Numbered from the stretch's first letter, positions 7,135 to 15,620 are shown. The stretch: 64,000 bases of DNA from Thiopontia sp964344435 (GCA_964344435.1 CAYFNH010000002.1:1-64000); one strand, 5' to 3'. The notes: generated by a model not told the origin, from the sequence alone. A program made the numbers and translations.

Positions 7135-8081
7135 TCAAGCTGGGCATGGTGATGGATCCGATCCAGGCAATCCATCCACAGAAGGACAGCAGCCTGGCTA
7201 TGTTGCTGGAGGCGCAGCGACGTGGCTGGGCACTTCACTATATGGAGATGGATGACCTCTTTCTCTCTGATGGTGTGGTGCAGACCAACACCCACCCCCT
7301 GCAGGTCATCGATGACATCAACCACTGGTACACCCTGGGAGACCGGCAGACCCTCGCCCTGAGTGAGCTGGATGTAATCCTGATGCGCAAGGATCCCCCG
7401 TTTGACCGCGAATACCTCTACGCCACCCATCTGCTGGAGCTGGCCGAGGTGGCCGGTGTGGTGGTGGTCAACAAGCCACAATCACTACGGGACTTCAACG
7501 AAAAGCTGGCCACCGCCTGGTTTCCCGACCTCACCCCCCCGATGCTGGTCACCCGCAACCACCAGCAGATACGGGAGTTCCTCACCCAGCATGGGGAGAT
7601 CATTCTCAAACCACTCGATGCCATGGGGGGCAGCTCGATCTTTCGCCTGCAGGCGGGTGACCCCAACAGTGGAGTTATCATCGAGACCCTGACCCAACAC
7701 GGTGCCCACTACACCATGGTACAGCGCTACATTCCGGAAATCCGCGAGGGCGACAAACGCATTCTGCTGATTGATGGAGAGCCGGTACCCTATGCACTGG
7801 CCCGCATTCCGGCCGAGGGAGAACACCGTGGCAACCTCGCCGCCGGAGGACATGGTGAGGGCCAGCCGCTCTCTCCTCGAGACTACGAAATCGTGGAGCA
7901 GGTCGCCCCCACCCTGCGGGAGAAGGGGCTACTCTTCGTCGGGCTGGATGTGATCGGTGACTACCTGACCGAGATCAACATCACCAGCCCCACCTGTATC
8001 CGTGAGCTGGACAAACAATTTGGACTCAATATCGCCGGGCAGTTGATGGATGTGATTGAGGAAAAGCTTTGCAACGCGTAG
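7131..8081 (+). CDS. gshB: Glutathione synthetase
   Basis: Joins glycine to gamma-glutamylcysteine using ATP. The 316-residue ATP-grasp enzyme starts IKLGMVMDPIQAI and contains LDVILMRKDPPFDREYLYAT near residue 82. It also has NKPQSLRDFNEKL, the ATP-binding ILKPLDAMGGSSIFRL around 160-175, and the metal/substrate segment GDYLTEINITSPTCIREL near 280-297. All are close to the E. coli-type family. It overlaps gshA upstream. Its own end is close to a run of dispersed repeats that separates it from apbE. Confidence 0.97.
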   Translation: MIKLGMVMDPIQAIHPQKDSSLAMLLEAQRRGWALHYMEMDDLFLSDGVVQTNTHPLQVIDDINHWYTLGDRQTLALSELDVILMRKDPPFDREYLYATHLLELAEVAGVVVVNKPQSLRDFNEKLATAWFPDLTPPMLVTRNHQQIREFLTQHGEIILKPLDAMGGSSIFRLQAGDPNSGVIIETLTQHGAHYTMVQRYIPEIREGDKRILLIDGEPVPYALARIPAEGEHRGNLAAGGHGEGQPLSPRDYEIVEQVAPTLREKGLLFVGLDVIGDYLTEINITSPTCIRELDKQFGLNIAGQLMDVIEEKLCNA

Positions 8082-8138
8082 ATGCAGAGATAATCGATAA
8101 CAGGAATCCTTCATCGTTGCGTAATTATTTGCAGTTTC

Positions 8139-8222
8139 TACCCCCTCCCCAACCCTCCCCCTGCAAGGGGGAGGGAGCCTGGAGCATCTTTGCGTCTTTG
8201 CGTCTTTGCGTCTTTGCGTTAA
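8139..8222 (+). repeat. Composite repeat: CCCTCCCC palindrome plus four CTTTGCGT units
   Basis: CTACCCCCTCCCCAACCCTC... with the palindrome CCCTCCCCCTGCAAGGGGGAGGG (about 8154-8176) is followed by CTTTGCGT repeated four times (8188-8219). Both motifs look like extragenic repeats. Here the CTTTGCGT tract is read in the apbE frame and supplies its signal peptide. Confidence 0.65.
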
Positions 8223-9226
8223 GCGCTTTTCTGTTAAGCAGTTGTAGTCAGCCTCCGAGACTGTACCAAGATCAGTTTCTCGCCTTCGGAACGGTGGTCT
8301 CTCTTTCCATCTGGGGAGCCCGCGATCAACAAAATGCCGAGGCCAGCCGCCTGATTCGGGAAGACTTTGCCGCAATGCACGACACCTGGCATGCCTGGAA
8401 GAAGGGGGGGCTGCTGGGGGAGATCAACCACAACATCGCCACCGGAAAGGCAACACAACTCTCTGCAGAGGCCGCCACCCTGCTGCAACGGACAGCGGAA
8501 CTCTCCCGCCAGAGTAACCACCTCTTCAATCCGGCGATTGGCAAACTGATCGCCCTGTGGGGCTTTCATGGCGAGCAGCGGAAGGGGCCACCGCCTACCC
8601 AGATGGAGATTGATGCGCTACTGCAGGCCGACCCGACCCTCGACAACCTCAATTTTGAATCCGGAACCGTCTCTGCCAGCAACCCTGAGGTGAAGATCGA
8701 CCTCGGCGGCATCGCCAAGGGGTATGCCGTGGATCGTGCCATTGAGCAGCTCAAACAGCTTGGCATTAAAGATGCCATTGTCAACACCGGAGGGGATCTA
8801 CGCGCCATTGGTGCCCGTGGTGAGCGCAAATGGAACATCGGCATCCGCTCTCCCGATGGTGGAGAGCCTGTCGCCTCACTACAGCCCCAGGGGGATGAGT
8901 CGATCTTCACCTCCGGTGACTATGAGCGGATGTTTGAATATAACGGGGAACGCTACCACCACATCATCAACCCCCGCACCGGCTGGCCCGCGACAGGCAC
9001 CCACTCGGTCACCGTCATTCATCCAAGTGCCACCGTGGCCGATGCCGCCGCTACCGCCCTGCTGATCGCCACACCAGAACAACGCTCGACCATTGCCCGG
9101 CAGATGGGAATCGAGCAGTTGCTGATTATCGATGCGGCCGGTGTATACCATCTGACCGATGCTATGAAACAGCGGCTTACCCTGCTCCGGCCTCCCCCAC
9201 AAATGGTACCAGTGGTGCTAAGATAA
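8198..9226 (+). CDS. apbE: FAD:protein FMN transferase, lipoprotein
   Basis: Covalently attaches FMN to threonine of target flavoproteins (for example Rnf/Nqr subunits or periplasmic reductases) outside the cytoplasm. The C-terminal half has the ApbE landmarks: KIDLGGIAKGYAVDRAIE, NTGGDLRAIG, and the Mg/FAD block YHHIINPRTGWPA. The lipobox LLSSC places the lipidated Cys at codon 8243. No ATG lies in frame upstream. The TTG at 8198 gives an ideal lipoprotein signal peptide starting RLCVFALSAFLLSSC, with GGAG 15 bases before it. A TTG at 8069, with AGGA before it and inside the end of gshB, is the other candidate but would put 58 residues before the Cys. The signal peptide is encoded by CTTTGCGT repeats. 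Confidence 0.88.
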   Translation: MRLCVFALSAFLLSSCSQPPRLYQDQFLAFGTVVSLSIWGARDQQNAEASRLIREDFAAMHDTWHAWKKGGLLGEINHNIATGKATQLSAEAATLLQRTAELSRQSNHLFNPAIGKLIALWGFHGEQRKGPPPTQMEIDALLQADPTLDNLNFESGTVSASNPEVKIDLGGIAKGYAVDRAIEQLKQLGIKDAIVNTGGDLRAIGARGERKWNIGIRSPDGGEPVASLQPQGDESIFTSGDYERMFEYNGERYHHIINPRTGWPATGTHSVTVIHPSATVADAAATALLIATPEQRSTIARQMGIEQLLIIDAAGVYHLTDAMKQRLTLLRPPPQMVPVVLR

Positions 9227-9230
9227 CCTC

Positions 9231-9809
9231 ATGAGTCGCAAGATCCACCCCAAAGAGCACTATCTTGGCAACCACCTGCTGATTGCGATGCCCTCGCTCC
9301 AAGATAGCAACTTTGACCATACCGTTTCTCTGATCTGTGAACACAATGAGGAGGGTGCTATGGGCTTTGTCCTCAACCGCCCCACCTCTCTGCCAATTCA
9401 TGACCTCTTCGACCATATGGATATCGCGGTCACGGTTCCACTCAGCTCACAACAGATGCTGCATACCGGCGGACCGGTACAGCCCGAGCGCGGCTTTGTC
9501 ATCCACTCCCCGGTGGGGGAGTGGGAGTCCACCCTGGAGTTGACCCCGGAGATCGGCATCACCGCCTCACGCGACATCCTCTTTGCCATTGCCAATGGCG
9601 ACGGCCCGGAGAAACAGATCATCACCCTTGGCTATGCGGGCTGGGGGGCAGGCCAGCTCGAACGGGAATTTTCCGAAAACAGCTGGCTCAGCGTCGAAGC
9701 ATCCGAAGAACTGATCTTTGATACCGACAACACCCTGCTCTGGCAACGCTCTGCCGACCAACTGGGCATCGACATCAACACCCTCACCACTCAGGCAGGG
9801 CATGCCTGA
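9231..9809 (+). CDS. yqgE: UPF0301/YqgE (AlgH) family protein
   Basis: A 192-residue cytoplasmic protein with the family hallmarks HLLIAMPSLQDSNFDHTVS near residue 12, EEGAMGFVLNRPT at 39-51, LHTGGPVQPERGFVIHS, and ITLGYAGWGAGQLEREF around 125-141. The biochemical role is not firmly known; AlgH affects alginate-related regulation in Pseudomonas. It lies three bases after apbE and upstream of ruvX and the pyr genes, matching the yqgE-yqgF-pyrR-pyrB-pyrC order of pseudomonads. Confidence 0.95.
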   Translation: MSRKIHPKEHYLGNHLLIAMPSLQDSNFDHTVSLICEHNEEGAMGFVLNRPTSLPIHDLFDHMDIAVTVPLSSQQMLHTGGPVQPERGFVIHSPVGEWESTLELTPEIGITASRDILFAIANGDGPEKQIITLGYAGWGAGQLEREFSENSWLSVEASEELIFDTDNTLLWQRSADQLGIDINTLTTQAGHA

Positions 9810-9833
9810 TTCAGCGGATGGTGACCGTGGGTA

Positions 9834-10286
9834 GTGGCTAGTACGCATGAACGCACACTGCTGGGATTTGATCTGGGCACCCACCGCATCGGCGTCGCCA
9901 TCGGACAGGAGCTGACCCGGTCGGCCCGCCCCCTGACCACCCTCCAGCGCAAGAACAAAAAGTCGGACTGGGAGAGGATTGAAATGCTATTGCATGAGTG
10001 GGGCGCCAGTGCTGCGGTAGTGGGTATCCCGCTGCAGCAGGATGGCAGTGAGCAGGAGATGTCCCGGCTGGCACGAAAATTTTGCAACCAGTTGCGCGGA
10101 CGTTTCAATATAACTGTCCATGAAATCGATGAGAGGCTGACCTCGATCGAAGCGGAGTCTATAATCCGTGCCAACCGCGGAGGCCGACGCCCCGCCGAGG
10201 AGCGGGATATCGATGCCGTAGCGGCAACCCGAATCCTGCAGAGTTGGCTCAACCAGAGCGCAAGTGAGGGTAAGCATGGACCATAG
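9834..10286 (+). CDS. ruvX: Putative pre-16S rRNA nuclease / Holliday junction resolvase-like YqgF
   Basis: A 150-residue RNase H-fold protein thought to process the 5' end of pre-16S rRNA. Catalytic-site motifs are seen: LGFDLGTHRIGVAIG near residue 10 with the first Asp, VVGIPLQQDG in the middle, DERLTSIEAE around 102-111, and DIDAVAATRILQSWL at the end. It starts at GTG 9834; the nearest ATG is out of frame. The last 11 bases overlap pyrR, so it belongs to the same mRNA. Confidence 0.93.
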   Translation: MASTHERTLLGFDLGTHRIGVAIGQELTRSARPLTTLQRKNKKSDWERIEMLLHEWGASAAVVGIPLQQDGSEQEMSRLARKFCNQLRGRFNITVHEIDERLTSIEAESIIRANRGGRRPAEERDIDAVAATRILQSWLNQSASEGKHGP

Positions 10287-10794
10287 TGCAGTAGAAGACA
10301 TGTCGGTTGACACACTGATCGAACAGATGGCCTCGCAGCTGCGTGAGCAGTTTGCCGACCGTCTTGAACGGGTCATCATTATCGGCATCCATACCGGCGG
10401 AACCTGGGTTGCAGAGCGCCTGCACCAGCTACTGGAGAACCCCAACCCACTGGGGGAGCTCAACATCTCCTTCTATCGCGATGACTTTACCCGGGTAGGA
10501 CTTCACCCCCAGGTATCCCCCTCCAACCTCCCCTGTGACATTGATGGTGCAGAGATCATACTGGTCGACGATGTACTCTACTCGGGCCGTACCATTCGTG
10601 CTGCACTCAATGAGATCTTTGACTATGGTCGCCCCGCCCAAGTGACCCTGGCGGTGCTGGTGGATCGTGATGAGCGCGAGCTGCCGATCCGGGCCGATGT
10701 AACCGGCAGCCGGATCACGTTGCAGGCAGAGCAGCAGATCAAGCTGCGTGGTCCCGCCCCACTCCAGCTTCAACTGCAAGAGGTGGAGGCGTGA
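10276..10794 (+). CDS. pyrR: PyrR-type regulator / uracil phosphoribosyltransferase
   Basis: A 172-residue phosphoribosyltransferase-fold protein. VIIIGIHTGGTWVAERL lies near residue 36, the PRPP loop IILVDDVLYSGRTIRAALNE near 96-115, and PAQVTLAVLVDRDERELPI follows. In Bacillus PyrR attenuates pyr operons by binding mRNA; in Pseudomonas, where it also precedes pyrB, its regulatory role is different or weaker. No PyrR-type attenuator was seen upstream. The ATG at 10276 is chosen for its GAGGG ribosome site. The gene overlaps ruvX and pyrB. Confidence 0.93.
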   Translation: MDHSAVEDMSVDTLIEQMASQLREQFADRLERVIIIGIHTGGTWVAERLHQLLENPNPLGELNISFYRDDFTRVGLHPQVSPSNLPCDIDGAEIILVDDVLYSGRTIRAALNEIFDYGRPAQVTLAVLVDRDERELPIRADVTGSRITLQAEQQIKLRGPAPLQLQLQEVEA

Positions 10795-11762
10795 ACAAAC
10801 GCATTCAGCTCGATAGCAACGGCCGCCTGCGCCACTTCCTCTCAATCGAGGGGCTGAACCGGGGCCTGTTGACGGAGATCCTCGATACCGCCGAGAACTT
10901 TATCAGTGTGGGCAACCAGCAGGCAAAGAAGGTGCCCCTGTTGCGAGGCAAAACCATCGCCAACCTCTTTTTCGAGCCCAGCACCCGTACCCGCACCACC
11001 TTTGACCTGGCGGAGAAGCGGCTCTCTGCCGACGTCATCAACATCAATATCAACACCTCGGCAACCACCAAGGGAGAGACCCTGCTCGATACGCTGCAAA
11101 ACCTGATCGCGATGCAGATTGACCTGTTCGTGGTGCGCCACAGCGCCAGTGGTGCCGCCCACTTCATCGCCCAGCATGTTCCCTCCTCCGTCAGTGTCAT
11201 CAATGCCGGAGATGGCCGCCACGCCCACCCCACCCAGGCGATGCTGGACATGTTCACCATCCGCAAGCATAAAGAGGACTTTACCCGGCTGCGGGTTGCC
11301 ATCATCGGAGACGTGATGCACTCCCGTGTTGCCCGATCACAAATCCACGCACTCAACATGCTCGGCTGTCCCGAGGTTCGGGTGATCGGCCCCAACACCC
11401 TGAGTCCGGCCCATGTAGAGGACCTGGGAGTGCATTTCACCAGTAACATGGAGGCGGGTTTGGAGGGGGTTGATGTGGTCATCATGCTGCGGCTGCAGAA
11501 CGAGCGTATGCGCGGTGCCCTGCTCCCCAGCAAGGATGAGTATTTTCACTATTATGGCCTCACCTGGCAGCGCATGAAGCGAGCCGCGGAAGATGCCATC
11601 ATCATGCACCCTGGGCCGATGAACCGAGGGGTGGAGATCGAGAGCAGTGTGGCCGAAAGTGGTCACTCGGTAATTTTACAGCAGGTCACCAACGGCATTG
11701 CGGTACGCATGGCGGTGCTCTCGATGGCGATGCAGCACAGTGGCGCGGGAGAAAACCGATGA
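10791..11762 (+). CDS. pyrB: Aspartate carbamoyltransferase catalytic subunit
   Basis: Condenses carbamoyl phosphate with aspartate, the committed step of pyrimidine synthesis. The 323-residue protein shows the carbamoyl phosphate loop FFEPSTRTRTTFDLAEKRL near residue 60, and HASGAAH-type and GDGRHAHPTQAMLDMFTI blocks near 130-150. It also has the aspartate-binding MLRLQNERM and the C-terminal HPGPMNRGVEIESSVA. The GTG start overlaps pyrR by four bases. No pyrI is present. Instead it is followed by a dihydroorotase-like partner, as in class A ATCases of pseudomonads, where PyrB and PyrC' form a dodecamer. Confidence 0.96.
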   Translation: MNKRIQLDSNGRLRHFLSIEGLNRGLLTEILDTAENFISVGNQQAKKVPLLRGKTIANLFFEPSTRTRTTFDLAEKRLSADVINININTSATTKGETLLDTLQNLIAMQIDLFVVRHSASGAAHFIAQHVPSSVSVINAGDGRHAHPTQAMLDMFTIRKHKEDFTRLRVAIIGDVMHSRVARSQIHALNMLGCPEVRVIGPNTLSPAHVEDLGVHFTSNMEAGLEGVDVVIMLRLQNERMRGALLPSKDEYFHYYGLTWQRMKRAAEDAIIMHPGPMNRGVEIESSVAESGHSVILQQVTNGIAVRMAVLSMAMQHSGAGENR

Positions 11763-13027
11763 AGATTCTGATTCGCAATGGCCGCATCATCGACCCCGCC
11801 AACGAGATGGATCAGATCGGTGATCTGCGAATTGCCGATGGTTTCATCCAACCCAACGATATCCCCTTCGAGGCCGACCAGGAGATCGATGCCAGTGGCA
11901 AGGTGGTCTGCCCCGGGCTGGTCGACTTGCGCGCACGGCTGCGCGAACCCGGCGAGAAACACAAGGGAACCATCCGCAGCGAGACCCGTGCGGCGGCTGC
12001 CGGAGGGGTAACTACCCTCGCAGTTCCCCCCGACACCCAACCCGCCATCGACAGTCCCGCCGTGGTTGAACTGATCCGTCACAAGGCGGAGGTGGCCGGA
12101 TATGCCGAGGTCATACCGATCGGTGCCCTGACCCGGGCGCTGGAGGGTGAAGTACTGAGCAACATGGGCGCACTCAAGCGCAGCGGCTGCCGGGTAGTCT
12201 CCAATGCACAACACCCGATCACCAACTCACTGGTGATGCGGCGGGCGATGGAGTATGCCGCTACCCATGACCTGACCCTCTTCCTCCACCCGGAAGACCC
12301 CTGGCTCAGCAACAACGGCTGTGCCCACGAGGGGCGTATCAGCACCCGACTGGGGCTGCCCGGAATCCCCGATGCGGCTGAGAGTGCCGGAGTTGCCCGC
12401 GATCTGGTACTGATTCAACAGACCGGTGTACGTGCCCACTTTTGTGGCCTCAGCAGCCGCAGCGCACTGCAGATGGTTGCCCGCGCCCAGGCAGATGGTC
12501 TGGAGGTGAGTGCAGATGTGGCCGCCCACCACCTGTTCCTGACCGAGATGGATATTGGCAACTTCAACAGTCTCTGCCACCTGCGCCCTCCGCTGCGCAC
12601 CGAGCGCGACCGCGACGGACTGATCGAGGGGCTCAGGCAAGGTGCACTGCAGGCCATCTGCTCCGACCACCAACCCCATGACGAAGATGCCAAGGCCGCC
12701 CCGTTCGAGGAGACCGAACCGGGTATCAGCAGCATCGAAACCCTGTTGCCACTCACCCTGCGGCTTGCCCGCGAGCAGCAGATCCCGCTCTCGCAGGCGC
12801 TATCCTGGATCACCCATCAGCCAGCCTCGATTCTGCGCATCGACGCCGGCACCCTGAGCCCGGGCGCACTGGCCAACGTCACCCTGTTCGATCCGGAAGC
12901 GTGGTGGAGCGTCACCCCGGAGAGCCTCTGCAGTGCCGGCAAAAACAGTGCACTGCTTGGCTGGGAACTACAGGGTAAAGTAACCCATACCCTACTCAAT
13001 GGACAGATCATTTATGAAGCACCCTGA
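11759..13027 (+). CDS. pyrX: Non-catalytic dihydroorotase-like ATCase subunit (PyrC'/PyrX)
   Basis: A 422-residue amidohydrolase-fold protein that resembles type I dihydroorotase but has lost its metal site. Where active enzymes have the HxH motif in DxHxHLREPG, this protein reads VDLRARLREPGEKHKGT (about residues 59-75), so both histidines are arginine. The region that normally holds the carboxylated-lysine loop is also divergent (RSGCRVVSNAQHP), while the late CSDHQPHDEDAKA block is retained. In Pseudomonas an equivalent inactive PyrC' is needed to assemble active PyrB. It overlaps pyrB by four bases, supporting a structural partner role. A separate active PyrC should exist elsewhere. Confidence 0.92.
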   Translation: MKILIRNGRIIDPANEMDQIGDLRIADGFIQPNDIPFEADQEIDASGKVVCPGLVDLRARLREPGEKHKGTIRSETRAAAAGGVTTLAVPPDTQPAIDSPAVVELIRHKAEVAGYAEVIPIGALTRALEGEVLSNMGALKRSGCRVVSNAQHPITNSLVMRRAMEYAATHDLTLFLHPEDPWLSNNGCAHEGRISTRLGLPGIPDAAESAGVARDLVLIQQTGVRAHFCGLSSRSALQMVARAQADGLEVSADVAAHHLFLTEMDIGNFNSLCHLRPPLRTERDRDGLIEGLRQGALQAICSDHQPHDEDAKAAPFEETEPGISSIETLLPLTLRLAREQQIPLSQALSWITHQPASILRIDAGTLSPGALANVTLFDPEAWWSVTPESLCSAGKNSALLGWELQGKVTHTLLNGQIIYEAP

Positions 13028-13886
13028 CCGCAACACACTCTTCAAGGAGGAGACCACCATTGTGCAGCATCTCCATCTGCAGGGAGATCAGCACATACTC
13101 CAGCTCAAGGCGCCGGAGATCGCCAGCCGCGCCCTGCCTGGCAGCTTTGTCCATGTGGAGTGCGGGCCGCAATTCACCCTGCGCCGCCCCATTTCCATCA
13201 TGCGCACCGATCCGCAACAGCAGATCATCGAGCTGCTCTACAAAAAACTGGGCAGCGGCACTACCGTACTTAGTGAGAAGGTGGTCGGTGAGACACTCAG
13301 CCTGATTGGCCCCATCGGAAAACCGTTTACACTACATTCAGAGCACAGCCGTCCGCTGCTGATTGGTGGTGGCGTCGGAATGCCACCGATGGTCTTTATC
13401 GCCCAGTCGATCAAAGACAACCCTCACTTCCACCCCTTTGCCATTCTCGGCTCCGAAGTCCCCTTCCCTTTCCAGCCCACCCCTTCACAGATGATGCTAC
13501 CGGGGATGCCCGATGGGGTAATTGCCGCAATGCCTCTACTGGAGGATTGGGGAATCCCCAGCCGTCTGGCCAGTCTGCAGGGATATGCCGGAACCCATGA
13601 GGGGTATGTAACCGACCTCGCACGCCACTGGCTCGATGCGCTGGATCAGGAGACACGAAACCAGGTCGAGATCTTCAGTTGTGGCCCCCACCCGATGCTG
13701 GAGGCGGTCGCCAAACTGGCAAAAGAGTACCAACTCCCATGTCAAGTCTCTCTGGAAGAGTTCATGGCCTGTGGGGTCGGCGGATGTGCCGGCTGCGTGG
13801 TAGAGGTCACCACCGAGACCGGCCCGGCAATGAAGCGGGTCTGTGTCGATGGCCCGGTATTTGATGCCATACAGGTATTTGCTTAA
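13014..13886 (+). CDS. pyrK: PyrK-type dihydroorotate dehydrogenase electron transfer subunit
   Basis: An FAD/[2Fe-2S] ferredoxin reductase-type protein of about 290 residues. The flavin-binding FTLRRPISIM lies near residue 57, then LIGGGVGMPPMVFIA (NAD site), IFSCGPHPMLEAV around 220, and a C-terminal cluster MACGVGGCAGCVVEV...RVCVDGPVFDA with four cysteines spaced as in PyrK. PyrK normally pairs with class 1B PyrD to reduce NAD, but no pyrD is in the window, and most gammaproteobacteria use the quinone-linked class 2 enzyme. It may therefore serve another dehydrogenase. ATG 13014 and ATG 12999 are both in frame; both overlap the end of pyrX, so it ends the pyr operon. Confidence 0.85.
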   Translation: MKHPDRNTLFKEETTIVQHLHLQGDQHILQLKAPEIASRALPGSFVHVECGPQFTLRRPISIMRTDPQQQIIELLYKKLGSGTTVLSEKVVGETLSLIGPIGKPFTLHSEHSRPLLIGGGVGMPPMVFIAQSIKDNPHFHPFAILGSEVPFPFQPTPSQMMLPGMPDGVIAAMPLLEDWGIPSRLASLQGYAGTHEGYVTDLARHWLDALDQETRNQVEIFSCGPHPMLEAVAKLAKEYQLPCQVSLEEFMACGVGGCAGCVVEVTTETGPAMKRVCVDGPVFDAIQVFA

Positions 13887-13927
13887 ACTACCCATATGAG
13901 TTGCGGAATCATCAAGTAAACCAGCGA

Positions 13928-14632
13928 ATGCCCAACACCTCATCACTCAACATCACCATCATAGAAGACGATGAGCCCCTGCGTAGGCTGATCGTCAACG
14001 CGCTACGGGCTCAGGGGCATCATGTGATTGGGTTGGAGGATGCGGAATCGATCGATGATGAAGGCGGGTCTCAACTGATCGATCTGCTGATTACAGACCT
14101 CAACCTGCCGGGAGAGAGCGGGCTTTCGCTCGCACAACGTTTCCGCAATGCACAACCTGGCGCCGGTGTCATCATGATAACCGCGCTCGATCAAGTGGCC
14201 GACAAAGTCAGCGGCTATGAGCATGGTGCCGACATCTATCTGACCAAACCCATTGACCCTGCCGAACTACTTGCCGTGGTGAATACATTTGCCCGTCGCC
14301 ACTATGACCTTCACGCCAACGATAACCAGGGAAGCCAATTCACCCTCTACCCCGACCAGCTCAACCTGACAGGTCCAGCCGCTACCGTCTCCGTTACCCG
14401 GGACGAGGCACTGATTCTGACCAGTCTGGCGCGTGCACCCGGTCATATGCTGGAGTACTGGCAGCTACTGGAGCTGCTGACAATGGAAGATACCTCGCAT
14501 TCCAAATCCGCCCTGGAGGTTCGCATTGTCCGTCTGCGTAAAAAGATCACCGAAGCGGGTTATCCATTGCCCCCGATCAAGAGCATTCGCAGCAAAGGAT
14601 ACCAACTCGCACTCTCACTACGGATCGGATAG
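13928..14632 (+). CDS. OmpR/PhoB-family response regulator (paralogue 1)
   Basis: A 234-residue two-component regulator. The receiver has the acidic pair IIEDDEPLRRL (about residues 10-20), phospho-acceptor Asp in LLITDLNLPGESG, the Thr in VIMITALD, and the Lys in DIYLTKPIDP near 109. The C-terminal winged helix ends with SALEVRIVRLRKKITEAGYP and IRSKGYQL, typical of OmpR DNA-binding domains. ATG 13928 is preferred over an upstream TTG because it gives the same length as the neighbour. It is closely related to the regulator at 14919-15620, indicating tandem duplication. No histidine kinase is adjacent. The magnetosome-type genes follow downstream. Confidence 0.93.
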   Translation: MPNTSSLNITIIEDDEPLRRLIVNALRAQGHHVIGLEDAESIDDEGGSQLIDLLITDLNLPGESGLSLAQRFRNAQPGAGVIMITALDQVADKVSGYEHGADIYLTKPIDPAELLAVVNTFARRHYDLHANDNQGSQFTLYPDQLNLTGPAATVSVTRDEALILTSLARAPGHMLEYWQLLELLTMEDTSHSKSALEVRIVRLRKKITEAGYPLPPIKSIRSKGYQLALSLRIG

Positions 14633-14780
14633 TTCACTGCAGTAATGGCGGCAGAACAGTGCTGCTTTCTGTAGGTTATCGTAGGAGTCAGAAGGGGTAG
14701 GTAGGATTCGTCCCATCCATTGCCGTATGATCTTCATTATTGAAACCTCAAAGCAAACTATAAAGTACTGCATAAGTCCA

Positions 14781-14873
14781 TTCATACCACAATTCCAGGT
14801 GCGCTCAGGCACATCCTTTATCGCTTGACCGCAGCCATCCATGGCTGCAGACAACCTGGAATCGCGGTATGAA
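14781..14873. repeat. Nested palindromic repeat element, copy B
   Basis: The arms TTCATACCACAATTCCAGGT (14781-14800) and ACCTGGAATCGCGGTATGAA pair with two mismatches. The core GCGCTCAGGCACATCC...TCGCTTGACC and the hairpin GCAGCCAT/ATGGCTGC correspond to copy A at 4623-4730, whose arms are unrelated in sequence. The element occupies the spacer between the two response regulator genes. The rest of this 286-base spacer shows nothing recognisable. Confidence 0.6.
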
Positions 14874-14918
14874 CGAACTTTCGAGAAGATTGATAACCAC
14901 CCAACATTCGAGCACCTT

Positions 14919-15620
14919 ATGGACTACTCACCACTCAACATTACCGTAGTTGAAGACATCGAACCACAGCGATCTCTGGTCATCTCGCTGCTACGCCAGG
15001 AAGGACACCGTGTAAATGGGTTTGACAGTGCCGAAGCGGCAGAGAGTCAGAGCGGGTCAACGCCAATCGATTTATTGATTACCGACCTCAAACTTCCCGG
15101 GGAGAGCGGTCTCTCACTGGCAAGCAGTTTTCGCTCAGCTCATCCCGATATCGGTATTATCATGCTGACAGCACTGGATGCCCCCGACGACAAGGTCTCC
15201 GGCTATAGCCACGGCGCGGATGTCTATCTCACAAAACCGATCGACGCCAAGGAGTTGATTGCTGTTGTTGGTGCAATCTCACGTCGTCTCCAGACAGCTA
15301 CGACAGTGCCCGGCCCCAACGACCCGCTCATTCTCAACCCACAATTGCTGACCCTACAGGGAAGCAAAGAGACCATTACCATCTCACAAAACGATGCACA
15401 TATTTTGTCCAGCCTTATACACGCACCCGAGCATTTGCTGAAAATGGAGGAGATCTATGAGCTACTTCAGATCGTACCCAGCGCCTTGGCAAAGTCGGCT
15501 CTGGAGGTACGCATTGTTCGCCTACGTAAAAAAATCCGTGCCGCTGGATACCCGCTGCAAAGTATAAAAAAAATTCGATACACTGGGTATAAACTGTACA
15601 CCCCGATAACAATTATCTGA
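14919..15620 (+). CDS. OmpR/PhoB-family response regulator (paralogue 2)
   Basis: A 233-residue regulator closely matching its upstream neighbour in layout. The receiver has VVEDIEPQRSL, where the second acidic residue of the usual DD/ED pair is replaced by Ile. LLITDLKLPGESGLSLA carries the phospho-Asp, with IIMLTALD and VYLTKPIDAKEL following. The winged helix includes SALEVRIVRLRKKIRAAGYP and IRYTGYKL. ATG 14919 is chosen because a longer in-frame start at 14841 lies inside the palindromic repeat. The altered acidic pocket (ED followed by I) could change Mg binding or phosphorylation. It is the gene immediately upstream of the mms6-like gene, 306 bases away. Confidence 0.93.
   Translation: MDYSPLNITVVEDIEPQRSLVISLLRQEGHRVNGFDSAEAAESQSGSTPIDLLITDLKLPGESGLSLASSFRSAHPDIGIIMLTALDAPDDKVSGYSHGADVYLTKPIDAKELIAVVGAISRRLQTATTVPGPNDPLILNPQLLTLQGSKETITISQNDAHILSSLIHAPEHLLKMEEIYELLQIVPSALAKSALEVRIVRLRKKIRAAGYPLQSIKKIRYTGYKLYTPITII

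Noticed and set aside
14841..14918. Longer N-terminus for the second response regulator from ATG 14841
   Set aside because: The extension lies in the palindromic repeat arm; the ATG at 14919 gives a protein the same length as its paralogue.
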